From the NCBI GenBank assembly GCA_021399435.1, contig JAJTUP010000005.1, forward strand, positions 992,001-1,056,000: 64,000 nt of DNA, in the 5' to 3' direction. Positions 11,596 through 22,413 of the stretch are shown here, piece after piece. Source of the DNA: Diaporthe sp. PMI_573 (Eukaryota; Ascomycota; Sordariomycetes; Diaporthales; Diaporthaceae). Below the pieces are notes generated by a model. That model did no database searches. It had not been told where the DNA came from and saw nothing but the letters and a program-made list of their open reading frames with translations. A program made the position numbers and the translations under genes. Every line of letters starts with the position of its first letter. The first letter of the stretch is position 1.

Positions 11596-13109
11596 GGTGT
11601 TTCCTCAGCTTCGCCGTCCCTTTTACGCGTAGGCAGGAGAGTGAGCGATCGGATTTGGGAGTGTTTGGAGATGAGCTAGGTCAGTTCTGTGATTCTTGTT
11701 CTGGAACATTGCGAGAGAAGCAAATAAGCTTTGGCAGCAAATGCAACAGGATGATGACAAAAGAAGGCCGGAGCTGATCTCGATCGGTCGCCAAACCGGT
11801 GTGCCATTGGTGGTTATTACACCGCGCCAACGTACTTCGGTACAGGGTGTGAGCTTAGCAAGACGAGGAACACCCCCCCTCCGCCCAGGATTACATCAAA
11901 CACTTTGTAGAAATTTTGAGATGTACAGATGAACGCAGACATCTTCACGGAGAGTTGTCTGATCATGGCAGCCGGGCCGCCAAATTGCCCTCAGGTTGAT
12001 AAATAGGATAGTATTGTGTTGAAGTAGTAGGCTTCATGGTGTTGCATCGCTAGTATCAAACAGAATCACTTCAAGTCCAGGACTGCATAAAAACCACTCC
12101 TAGGGATGAAACGAGCGAACCGAACAGCTAATAGAGAGCTCGTCAGCAGACTTCGGACAACTAGGCATGAGCCTGGTACATACAATTCGCCAACTACCTA
12201 GTAGTATATTACCGTGACAGTGCGCGTTTAATTGCAAGCATCCAGATCCTACGCTCCTGATGCAGCAAAAATTGGGGAATAAAGCTACACATAGCGTTGC
12301 AAGGCTTCAATGGACCCTTGCAACCGGTCTTGTGCCGTTTGCTTTCTTACCTTCACAAGCACCCCTCCATTTGCTACGCGCCCAAGTCTGAGACCACTGT
12401 AGCCCCTGCTGCGGAGTAATCGAAGGGTGAATGTGAGGTGATGAATCACGGAGCTTCACACCCCTCGGTCAAGTCAACGGGCGAAATTTCAAGCCGCAAG
12501 TGATAGACAGGACGCAGGGGTGCGGCACAGCCAGGCCGGTGTGGCCACTACATGTCACAGTGTTCAGAAACCAGTAGCACTTTGGGAACTCACACCGAAA
12601 GGATTCATTTGGAATTTGTCCTATCTATGACGGACTTTATAAGAGACATGTTGGACATCAGCTTGAAGCTTCTAGCGTGGCTGCTGATGATTGTGGTCAA
12701 AGTGTGCCCAGGTGGTTGTCGATTGTTGACTTGCTTTATAAAGTTTGAGCCAGGAACCAGCCAAGGATTGAGCACTCAACCTTGTTTTAGATTTCTGTGT
12801 TCAATCAAATTGTCTCATTATCTTGCCGCCGAAGACCTCGGCCGCGGGGTTTGCGGGGCCTGCTACATTTCAGATGTGTCAGATCAAAGTAACATTTGGC
12901 TGCGCCACCCTCTTCAACAACCAACAACCCAATCCATCGGTTGACTAAAGAAGAGAAAACCTCTCCAAACCCCCCCCCCCCAAAAAAAAAATCCACGCTT
13001 CTTAACTAAGCTTTTCAGGAGCAAACAATACTGTCAAGACTACGGCTGATGCCCATGCGCTACTGTTTATTTCTCAGACAACATCACACTCTCCCGGCGG
13101 CAAATCGCA
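11596..13109. other. Divergent intergenic region between the P450 and the dynamin gene
   Basis: This 1.5 kb spacer holds the promoters of two divergent genes. I see no supported gene; the 130-codon frame at 12552-12944 has no family resemblance. A homopolymer switch, about 13 C followed by about 10 A, lies at roughly 12970-12991, just over 100 bp before the dynamin ATG. Confidence 0.55.
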
Positions 13110-16100
13110 ATGGCGCAGACCACTCTCGACTCCACAGCTCTCGATGAGTTGAATAGTATTGAGACGAGGACGGTCTTTGATACCGCTGACAAGTTGTCTT
13201 CCCTGGGCGTCGGCAGAATCGTCAACCTACCCCAGATCATCGTCGTTGGAGATCAGTCATCCGGGAAGTCGTCTGTACTAGAGGCCATCTCGCATGTACA
13301 CTTCCCAGTTCAGGGGGGAATCTGCACCCGATTCGCCACTGAGCTGGTCCTCCGCCCAGGCACCCGTCGATGTGTGACTGCGAGTGTTCTGTTCGCCGAC
13401 AGCACCAGACTGGCCCATTCGTTACAGGTCACGGATTTCAACCAAGAAGACATCGACAACATCATTAGCAGTGCAAAAGATGAAATGGGCATCTCCGATA
13501 CCGGCCGCAGTTTCTCTAAGGATGTCCTGCGCCTCGAGATCGAAGGTCCCGACATGTATCCTCTGACACTCGTCGACCTCCCGGGGATTTTCCATACCGC
13601 AACAGCGACACAATCAGCTGAGGGCATGGCGACCGTCATGGAACTAGTGGAGGGATATATGAAACAGCCAAACAGCATCATTCTTGCAATCATATCTGCC
13701 AACAACCAGCTAGCTAATCAGGTGGTCATGCAAGAGGCCGCAAAGCACGACCCTTCTAAGACGCGGACTCTTGGTGTCATAACTAAGCCAGATCTCCTAC
13801 ATCCGGGGTCCTCAAGTGAACATGAGTACTTGCAGATCGTCCGAGGCCGCGACGCCGTCCACAACCTGGGGCTCGGTTGGCATGTATTGCGCAATCTAGC
13901 AGATTATGAAACTGATCTTGGTCCCCGCGATACGATCGAAGAGCAATTCTTCAGGTCGCAGGCTTGGGGCTCAATCCCAAGTGCTAATCGTGGAGTTGGA
14001 GCTCTGCGAGCGAAGTTGAGTCGCATACTTCATGACCATATTCGAAAAAGCCTGCCGGCAGTCATTCAGGATATTCAAGACAAAGTGTCGGATCTGGAGG
14101 TTGAGCTTGACCGGTTGGGGCAGCCTCGAAGTACACCAGAAGATATGAAGGCATACCTTATTGACATCGCCAGCCACTTCCAGAGGTTAGTTCAGGACGG
14201 CATCCGGGGTCATTACATTGATCCATTCTTTGGCGGTCTCAACGGGACGCACCGAAAACTCAGGTCTAACCTCCGAAATTTCAATCGAGCGATCCGACAC
14301 GTCTTAATTGCCTTTGGGTCCGCTCAGAAGGTGACTGGCGGTCCTTATGATACACCACAGAAGCTGTCGACACCTGGTTACCTTGGAGAATTTCTCGAGG
14401 CATACACCAACAATCAGTCTCTACCTGAGCCTGAGCCCATAACGTGGACAGAGCTGTCTTCCCAGCTGGAATTCCAGGCGTCGTCGAATCAGGGCACAGA
14501 GCTCCCAGGGTATGCCAATATGGAAATCGTGATCCAACTGTTCCAAAAGCAGGCAAGACCGTGGAAATACATTGCTGCGCTTCATAATGAAGAGGTCGTC
14601 AAAGTCGTCAAGATCTTCGTCAATGAAGCATTTGAGCACATCGTCGGGTCGTCCAGCTCGAATAGCACGACAGACGCGATTTTGAATACGATCGTGCTGA
14701 ATTTCTTCGTTGAAAAAGAACAACAGCTTTCATCCAAGCTAGAGGAACTCTTCCGGCCATTCGATAAGGGATACGCGCGGCCTCTTGATGCCGATTTCCA
14801 GGAGGCCATTCAAGAGGCAGCAGCTGAGCGCGCCACTGACCCGACCGAATCTGAGAGTTATGGTTCGGAAGAGCAAATGGGAGCCGCGATCTCGTCTCAA
14901 TCCAACAACGACTTTGGGACCGAGAGTATGATTCATGCGATGCAAACATTCTACGATGTAAGCCTCGATCTCCCAAAAGGGCAAAGAAGTAAACAGACTG
15001 ACTGATCCCTTCTAGATGGCTCTAAGAACGTTCACGGACAATTTGATCAACTTGGGCATCGAGAGTTGCCTGATTCAAGATCTTCCCAACCTCTTCACTC
15101 CAAGACTTGTGAATGTCATGGACAACGAACAGCTGGAAAATCTTGCTGCCGAATCCGAAGAGGTTCGCAACTACCGATCTCAGCTTGGGAGCGATATCAA
15201 GCTTCTCAAGCAAGGGCTTGAACAATGCCGCCGATACAAGCCGAGAGAAACAGCTAGGGGTGAGTCCCATACTCAAGCATTGCTGAATTCAGTCAGATTC
15301 AAAAAGGGTTTACAAGTACTGAGACGTTAGCAGTTCCTTCTTCTGCGCAACTAGTACCGCCGCCGCCACGGCAAAACGTTCCTGCAAACCGAGGTGCAAG
15401 AACTGCCGGTAAGCTATCACGTCGACCCGCCCACACCGCCTTAGACTTTTCAAGCATTATTAAACACTAATACAACACGCCAGATTCATCTAACAATTCG
15501 GGTCAGCCTGGGAGTAATGGTGCCGCGTCTGCCTCAGGGGCTGCCGTGTTGAACTCTGCTGGGAATCGCGCCAACGGCAGTGCTACCTCAAATCCCCCGC
15601 CAGGTTCCGGACTGTTTGGGAGCTCATCAGTTGTGAACAGCTTCTCGAGCCTATCAATTGGGCCAACTGGGCCGAACACCCAGTCCGCCCCTGAAGCTAG
15701 CTCATCCACCGGACAATCCAAAGCAGTCTTTGGGACTCCATCATCCCTGCCGAGAAACAATTTTGGTCACTTTAACACGACTTCTCCGGCATTTGGAAGT
15801 ACTCCAACGCAGACGAGAGGCTTATTTGATGGCTTTGGAGCAGCCTTTCCCCCATCTAGTAGTACAAATAAGTCACTTTTTGGGGGGACCCCTGGAGGAC
15901 CAGCCCAAGCCACATCGTCGGTACACAGGGGGGAGAATGTGGGTGAAGCAAACCAACTCACTTTCCAAGTACCACTTTCATCAAGTATGTCCGGTTCGTC
16001 TAACACAGGCGGGGTTTTTGGAGGCACATCCGAACGTCGTTCCTGAAATTTTCCAGGCGTTTCACCGGGGCCGCCAACACTTGCCTAGATATTGGGATAG

Positions 16101-16380
16101 GCTCCTTCAATCAAAAACTGTTTTTGAGTAGATTGATTGTAGGCTAATCCCAGTGATAGATGGAAGTGCGTCGAGGGGCCAGCTTATCCCTGAGAAGGTG
16201 CCAACGTCCGTGAATACAATGTGGCAAGCTTATGAAGATTTCAGTTGGCCGCACACACCAGAAGCAAATATTAGAATTAATCACATATGTAGTTCAACGA
16301 CCTTCAAAGAGTTTTCCCAGGAGGAAATCAGATTGGCAGATTACTCTACTGCACCATTGGTGCGAAAGTCAACTTGCTGA
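13110..16380 (+). CDS. Dynamin-family GTPase with a C-terminal FG-repeat (nucleoporin-like) tail
   Basis: Five exons: 13110-14957, 15016-15259, 15334-15408, 15484-15984, 16154-16380, 964 residues. The GTPase domain has G1 GDQSSGKSS (47-55), G2 Thr73, G3 DLPG (156-159) and G4 TKPD (225-228). A stalk and a GTPase effector domain (to about 690) follow, with no pleckstrin-homology domain, as in the Mx/fungal dynamin-like group. After residue about 698 the protein becomes a Pro/Ser/Gly/Asn-rich tail with FG dipeptides in GLFG, VFGT, NFG, AFGS, GFG and SLFGG contexts, ending in a module with FKEFSQEEIRLADYS, a motif I associate with fungal FG-nucleoporin-like proteins. The last junction uses a gtatgt donor at 15985 with matching phase; ignoring it gives a shorter end at 16046 that still keeps the FG tail. 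Likely role: membrane or complex remodelling near nuclear pores, or antiviral-type function by analogy with Mx2 (inference). Confidence 0.85.
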
Positions 16381-18056
16381 TTGTATAGATCTTAGCACAG
16401 GGAGTCGAAGTGGACAAGAGCAGAAAACAATGTCAATTGGACCATGGCACTGGTGAATCTGGACAGTCTCCGGATAGATAAGGTTAGACTAATTCAACTA
16501 TCATAACTGTGACTCGACTTCTATCATATAAATTTGATCATACGAAGTGAAATCTAAGAAAAGATGCAACGTACCAAATAATTATTATCCAGATTATAAT
16601 CCATGTAAAGCTTTAGTCAAGGAGCCAATATAAACATGAAATTTACGTCTCGACATGCGTGCAGACATGGATCATATCGGAAGAAACCCCTCCGCCCAAG
16701 TGGTACTCGGGGCTTGCAATGCTTCTAAGTAGGTATGCGTGGACCTGTCTCACAGCTAGAGGAATACCACTTCGGATTTGAGCAAGGCAAAATTTGCTGT
16801 CAAAATTAACCATCTGGTTCTATTCTAGGTTTCCGGCGACCATACTAGTACTTCGACGGATTCCGAGTCGTTCCTATTCATCCCATCTACAATGATGATG
16901 CCCGGAATGCGATTCATTGGGTACACATCAGCCTCGTTATATATTGCTATGAAAAGGCTGGTTCTTTATGACTGACCAGAAAATTGCTAAAGGGCTGCAG
17001 CACGAGTATCTGCCGATTTCACTGACGCACCCCTATTCTGCACAGCGGACCCCAAGCCTTGTCTGCTAGTTCTTGAAGATTGATCCGTACAGGCACAAGT
17101 TTGGGGCCACTTTCTTGGACCCTTTGTATCAGGGGCACATTATCTCCACCCCTATCCCAGGCGCTCACCTCGGTTTTCTGGATGGCATTCTCGGGTCTTG
17201 CGTAACCAGGCCGACTGAGCCACCATGACGGCATTGGGTAGCGACAGCTTGAGTTGAGTCGCAATGTTTTGCCCGACATCAATCTGCTAGCACAAATCAA
17301 TAATACGGCATTGAATCGACGCCCTGTGTTGTCAAATGTGCCAGATTTCAGGCATGTGCTACATTCGCCCACGACATGTCGCATTGTCCTGAGGCTGAGG
17401 TTGGGGGGTGGGGGCTTGGCCTGCCATCTCAATTCGAGCAAGCTCCACCAATTGAGCGTGCGATTTGAATAAATGAGGCCGTGAGGTGTGGTTTCATGTC
17501 CTTTGTTGGATGATTGAGGACGGTACGTGCCCAATAAGACCAAGGCACGCAGCCCCCGACACTTGCAGTACCGCAACCCCTGAAGGGGCCAAATTTTCAC
17601 TTGAGCGGCTGAGGGATTCCATGTCCTCAAGTTGGGCTCTGGTAAGACGTGTTACATTCAGCTGCCACTCAAGTGTTGCTGGATCATACCGTTGCATGCG
17701 AGCAGTGCCCGGGGAGAATATCCTGAAATAACTCCTTGCTGCTCGCCTGCCATGCAGCCCCTTGTGTAATGCAGCGTGAATCTGCCTGACCTGAATTCTG
17801 TGCAGCCTTGTAGAGTACATCGGAACGTCTTCGGAGCCTGGGGTCTCAAGAACCTGTATATAGTCTAGGTTTCCCATTTCATGCCTCGACTTTCGGCTTG
17901 CCTTTCCATAATTCAATCCTAAACATTGCCAATTGTTCTTGTGGCCGCTCAGCACTCATCCGAGCCATTCGGAGTCCTTGCTACAGGGCTATCGCTATTC
18001 ATTCGTTTATCGCCTTGGGGACCAAATCACACTCGACACTTTCCCACATCTGGACG
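16381..18056. other. Spacer with one unexplained minus-strand ORF
   Basis: No gene is firmly supported. A 203-codon frame runs on the minus strand at 17019-17630. It includes a stretch that looks protein-like (RPGYARPENAIQKTEVSAWD and onward through VPLIQRVQESGPKLVPVRI), but I recognise no family and its start is unclear. A second minus frame (17494-17955) overlaps it. It could be a gene remnant. The frame of the next gene is open upstream of its first ATG back to 17898. Confidence 0.45.
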
Positions 18057-21000
18057 ATGCGGCTCCCGGTTTGGACCCGGACATGTATATCCAAAACGCG
18101 GACCTCCTTACCACAAGAAGCCGTTCCTCTGGACATGTTACAATCAAACGAAAGCCCTGGAGATGCACCAGCCAGAAGGGCGATCACTTCATCGTCTTGG
18201 AGGCCGATATACCTAACTCCGGCCTCCCTAGCAGTGTTTTCAGTCGTCTTCTTGGCGTGCCTCGCCAGCGTACAAGCGTTGCTTGCCATATCCAACCGCA
18301 ACACAGGCTTTTCAGGAGACAGTAATTCTCTGTATCGTGTCCTTTGGTCGTATGGTCCAGTAGCGTTCCTGACGCTTGTCTCCTCATTCTGGGTTCGCCT
18401 GGAGATTCAGATCAAGACAACAGCATCTTGGTCTAGTATGGCTCGGGGCAATACCGCAGCTTGTCAATCGCTTCTTCTGGACTACACGTCGCAATTCCAG
18501 CCAATATCGATAGTCTCGGCCCTGCGATATAAAGACTATACAGTAGCAGCTGCTACAGTGGTCTCGATCCTTCTCAAAGTCCTCCTCGTCCTTGCAACGT
18601 CACTTATTACGCTATCACCAGCAACTATAGTGAAGACCCAGGACGTGTCCCTGATCTTGGAAAGTCAATTTATCGACGAGCCCAACGGCATAAGAGCAAA
18701 TGGGCCTTTAGCAGCTGCAAACTTTGCTTCAATGATGAATTTCAACACGTCATTACCACAAGGAGTCTCTGATACATATGCTTATCAGCTTATTGAATCA
18801 GACGTACTCGATACACCATCTACTCTCAACACTACAGTGGATGGCTTCCTCGGCGGTCTTGAATGTGAGCCAGCCAATCTGTCTCTGAGTGGTTCGTTTT
18901 GGAATAGAACGGAAACTTTTTCCATTCCGATCATGGCTGGGTCTTGTAGTTTTCAGGTCAATCTTGAACTTGTCAAGCCCAACATCAAGGGGATCAAGGA
19001 TGGCGATCATATTGTTGGTCTCCAGAGTGGTGCGTGTGATGGCTCTGATTCCAACGACGACCAAAGGATTGCCATCATCGTCGCTGTTTTTGCAATCCCA
19101 AGAGAAGATATCCTCACAATCGCGAAATCAAACTCCTTGCTGTGCACTCCAACATACCAGATCTTGCCGCTAGATCTCAGCGCGCAAGGGCCAGACAGAC
19201 TACTTCAACCATCGCCGGGCGGCGATTCCCGTCTTCTCAAGAACGTCCACGCTTGGGATATAATGTATGCTCTTCTACATGAGATCAAACCAATCCAAAT
19301 CACGCTATACGTCGACGACGGGATGAAAATACGGTATCAGCAAGTCTGGTTCGATCAGCCCGTCTGGTTAGATCAGCCCGTCTGGTTCGATCAGCTCGGA
19401 TATCGTGCGTATCAATTCGCAAATAGGTCTGGCAACACTCCCACGTTGTCTACAATTTTTGAAGATCCAGCAGGGCTTACAGAATTCTTTACAAACTACT
19501 ATCGGCAATACAGCGCCCTTTTGGCACACACTTCACTGATGCAGCCGGCGTCAATATACTCCAAGGGGTCGGCAGATGCGGTGAAAAGTCGCTTTCTAGG
19601 TATGCCAGTCAGATTTATACTCGGCTTGTACAAGGAATTTCCAGCTAAACAACTCGAAATCACAGTGCAGAGACCAGTCGCAGATTCTATGACGGCTCTC
19701 TCCGTGGCATGCTTTATTATTGGAATGGTGATTTGGATCATCAGCGCTTCCACGAAGTTGACACTCCCGCAGAACCCTACCACAATCATGGGCCTTGCAA
19801 AATGCTTGTCGTTGAGCTACGCTATTGTCGAGACCTTTAGTGGCATGGGAAGCAGTGGCAGAGACAATTTACAGGCCGTACTTGACGGTTGCTATTACAG
19901 AAGCAGTATGAGCAAAAATGACGGCAGTTTCGAAATTCTCGCCGAGGAACGTCTCTTGCCGAACGACGATCTGGAAATGTGGCCTCCTGAACAATCAGTC
20001 TTCAAGCCTATGAGTTTGAAGTTCTCAGTTCGCCTGGCAGCAGTCACGATACTGCTAGCTATTATTATCTCTCTAGAAGTCACGCTGAGGCTGTCCGAAC
20101 GCGATCAAGGACTCGGCGACGTGCCTCGCGACAGCAAGATCATCAGCTACTTCTGGACCGCACTACCTGGTCTCATTTTCACTTTAATCGGCATGTACTG
20201 TTCGTCAGTAGACTTCGATACGCGTTCCCTGGTCCCGTTCCTTCACTTAGTTAAGGGATCAGGGTTTATGTCATCCGTTGATCTCGATTTAGTCACCAAA
20301 CATACCTTCTTGCTCCTCTACGAAGAATTAAGGACAAAAAGTTTCGAAGCGCTAGCTTCGACTTTGGCGGTCACCCTGACATCTTTCTTGACAATCTTCT
20401 CTACCGGTCTCTTCACATCCGTCATCGGCAACTCAAACGTACTAACCGAGCTTGGTGTAGCCAATCCAATATGGTATAAGAAACCAAGTGCTGAATTTGA
20501 TATTGGCTGGCCAGACTACCCGCTGAACACTGCAGCGCTTATCCTGGCCAGCAATCTATCCTACCCATCTTTCACATACGAGGATCTGATTCTTCCTACG
20601 TTGGAAGTTGACAAAACCTTCTTATCCGCCCACACAAACACTTCAGCCATCAAGTTCAGCACCACTCTTCTCGCCGCACGCCCATCCTTTTCACAATGCC
20701 GCATTTTCAACTCCTCCCAAATCTACGTCAACTTCACATCGTGGCGTGATTTTGAAGTCAGGGTACACATTGACTCAGAGCAATGTCATATGGATGTGCC
20801 GGATGTCATTGGGAACTTGGTTGTTCAAATGCCTACTGGGCAAGATTCCCTCCCTATTGAAGCTGATTTTTCAGGGGGACCACACCCTCCTGAAAAACTC
20901 CCGTTAGCTCCTGAAGCTTATTTTGGGGTTGGTGCAGGGACCACCTGGGGCAATGGTAGTGGTGGCGGATGCAGTCAGAGACTCTGGGCCTGGGGCCGGT

Positions 21001-21929
21001 GGACAACTTCGATGGCACAGCAGGGCGGTTTTCCTCAGGTACTCTCCGTCTCAGCACTGGCTTGCAACGCGTCCGTGGAGACTGTTGAGGTGGATGCTCT
21101 GTTATTTGGTGCTGATCTGACCATAAACCCGAGCCGGCCCCCCATCCCGCATCCGTCAGCTATAAGCAGTGTGGACATGCGCAACTCGTTTGAGGTACTG
21201 GAATTACTTATACGCAATCCCAGTGTGCTTTATGGCGGCCTTCCACCCCTGTCCACGAATATGACAGATAGGTTGTTCGACACCTTTTTCACGTTACTTA
21301 CCACCTCACGCTACGCGATTCCACTGGATATGCTTGGCAACCAGTCTCATGCCTCGACTGTGGCGGAGTCGATCAAATTTCATCATAACATAATTGTCGC
21401 TCAGAAAACAGCTTCAATTCTTGACAGCGTCCAATTAGTCGGCAACGAAAGCATGCGCGATCGGGGTTACGAGATAGTCCCAGGCACCAACGACACTTCC
21501 TCGTACAATTGCACCAGCTCAGTGGCCTTAGACCGCCCCCGGGTGGTCCAAAACCCGTTCTCAACTCGGGTCCTTCAAGGTCTTCTCACCGGAGTCCTCA
21601 TCTGCTCTCTGGTAAACTGGTATCTGATATATCTGGCGGGAGGATGCGGTGTGATTCCAAGGAGTCCCAACACAATCGCCAATGTTGCAGCGCTCCTTGC
21701 TGACGGCAATCTGATCGATCGTTTGCGCTCGGTCAACGGCCAATCGCTTGATTCGCAAGCGGTCAGAGACCACTTGGGCAGAGATACTGTCTTCCGGCTC
21801 GGCTGGCGTGAGATCCCGGGACGCGAGGAGCAAGTGTACTGTATTTATGCCGATGATGGGTCTCGCGAGGCTGCTTCGTCACATCACGCAGATGAATCTG
21901 AAGGAACCGCAGTTCAGGATGATGCTTAG
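18057..21929 (+). CDS. Large DUF3433 multi-pass membrane protein
   Basis: Uninterrupted frame of 1,290 residues from the ATG at 18057; the frame is open further upstream (to 17898) but without an ATG, so an extra 5' exon is possible. Two DUF3433-like membrane modules are seen. The first starts with WRPIYLTPASLAVFSVVFL and ends in a helix ending LLVLATSLITL. The second, near residues 660-810, starts at FKPMSLKFSVRLAAV and includes YFWTALPGLIFTLIGMY and the SLVPFLHLVKG stretch. Between and after them lie long lumenal or extracellular regions rich in N-glycosylation sequons (NTS, NTT, NLS, NRT). A last membrane helix (VLQGLLTGVLICSLVNWYLI) precedes a cytosolic tail. The family is widespread in Pezizomycotina and of unknown function. 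An in-frame 18-bp repeat at 19344-19397 adds three copies of VW(F/L)DQP/L. Confidence 0.85.
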   Translation: MRLPVWTRTCISKTRTSLPQEAVPLDMLQSNESPGDAPARRAITSSSWRPIYLTPASLAVFSVVFLACLASVQALLAISNRNTGFSGDSNSLYRVLWSYGPVAFLTLVSSFWVRLEIQIKTTASWSSMARGNTAACQSLLLDYTSQFQPISIVSALRYKDYTVAAATVVSILLKVLLVLATSLITLSPATIVKTQDVSLILESQFIDEPNGIRANGPLAAANFASMMNFNTSLPQGVSDTYAYQLIESDVLDTPSTLNTTVDGFLGGLECEPANLSLSGSFWNRTETFSIPIMAGSCSFQVNLELVKPNIKGIKDGDHIVGLQSGACDGSDSNDDQRIAIIVAVFAIPREDILTIAKSNSLLCTPTYQILPLDLSAQGPDRLLQPSPGGDSRLLKNVHAWDIMYALLHEIKPIQITLYVDDGMKIRYQQVWFDQPVWLDQPVWFDQLGYRAYQFANRSGNTPTLSTIFEDPAGLTEFFTNYYRQYSALLAHTSLMQPASIYSKGSADAVKSRFLGMPVRFILGLYKEFPAKQLEITVQRPVADSMTALSVACFIIGMVIWIISASTKLTLPQNPTTIMGLAKCLSLSYAIVETFSGMGSSGRDNLQAVLDGCYYRSSMSKNDGSFEILAEERLLPNDDLEMWPPEQSVFKPMSLKFSVRLAAVTILLAIIISLEVTLRLSERDQGLGDVPRDSKIISYFWTALPGLIFTLIGMYCSSVDFDTRSLVPFLHLVKGSGFMSSVDLDLVTKHTFLLLYEELRTKSFEALASTLAVTLTSFLTIFSTGLFTSVIGNSNVLTELGVANPIWYKKPSAEFDIGWPDYPLNTAALILASNLSYPSFTYEDLILPTLEVDKTFLSAHTNTSAIKFSTTLLAARPSFSQCRIFNSSQIYVNFTSWRDFEVRVHIDSEQCHMDVPDVIGNLVVQMPTGQDSLPIEADFSGGPHPPEKLPLAPEAYFGVGAGTTWGNGSGGGCSQRLWAWGRWTTSMAQQGGFPQVLSVSALACNASVETVEVDALLFGADLTINPSRPPIPHPSAISSVDMRNSFEVLELLIRNPSVLYGGLPPLSTNMTDRLFDTFFTLLTTSRYAIPLDMLGNQSHASTVAESIKFHHNIIVAQKTASILDSVQLVGNESMRDRGYEIVPGTNDTSSYNCTSSVALDRPRVVQNPFSTRVLQGLLTGVLICSLVNWYLIYLAGGCGVIPRSPNTIANVAALLADGNLIDRLRSVNGQSLDSQAVRDHLGRDTVFRLGWREIPGREEQVYCIYADDGSREAASSHHADESEGTAVQDDA
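19344..19397 (+). repeat. 18-bp in-frame minisatellite, three copies, inside the DUF3433 gene
   Basis: The unit gtctggttcgatcagccc is present at 19344-19361, 19362-19379 (one c-to-a change) and 19380-19397 (one c-to-t change). Each copy encodes VWFDQP or a one-residue variant, so copy-number changes would preserve the frame. Confidence 0.95.
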
Positions 21930-22413
21930 CTAGAAATTTGCAACAGATTGGATACCATAGCAAAACTTTTCAAAGCAAGCATGAACTATCACTCGGTATC
22001 TTTTGCATTGAGTGGTATAAGCAATTCAAGGTAGCCCCGGTTTTGCGCATAGCCTCATGTAAGCTGACCTGCCTAATTCGTACTAACCCTAGTAGACAAT
22101 CCCAGTCTTTTCAAGTTCAACCAACAGTTCGAACTGCCAAGCAATTTCAACTTTTATTTTATCACTTGATAGATTCGACCTGTGCAAGTTGAAGAAGACT
22201 CCAATTGTACTTGCGTCCTCAAGACTTCGAGCGTTATCTCCAAGTCTGGTTGGAAGACGTTCGCATCTGCGCGGTGTGTTCACGTCTTGGCAGGGCATTG
22301 GATGCCTAATACCAAAGCTGAAGGCTTCGTCCGAGTAGAAAAGCATACTCTTTGTTTGAAATCATTTCACATCTACTTTTGCGTTGATCATCGAGGGAGA
22401 CCATCAGAAAGGG
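21930..22413. other. Spacer between DUF3433 and F-box/ankyrin genes
   Basis: About 480 bp with no supported gene. It carries the 3' end of the DUF3433 transcript and the promoter of the next gene. Confidence 0.6.

Noticed and set aside
15985..16046. The dynamin protein ending at 16046 without the last intron
   Set aside because: This end is open, but a perfect gtatgt donor and a cag acceptor at 16153 join in phase to a conserved-looking C-terminal module, so the longer model was preferred.
17933..18325. A 130-codon frame overlapping the start of the DUF3433 gene
   Set aside because: It includes a plausible soluble stretch (GLDPDMYIQNADLLTTRS), but the DUF3433 frame continues from the same region with the expected WRPIYL start. 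No splice was found that would join the two. It stays possible that the true N-terminus uses another exon.
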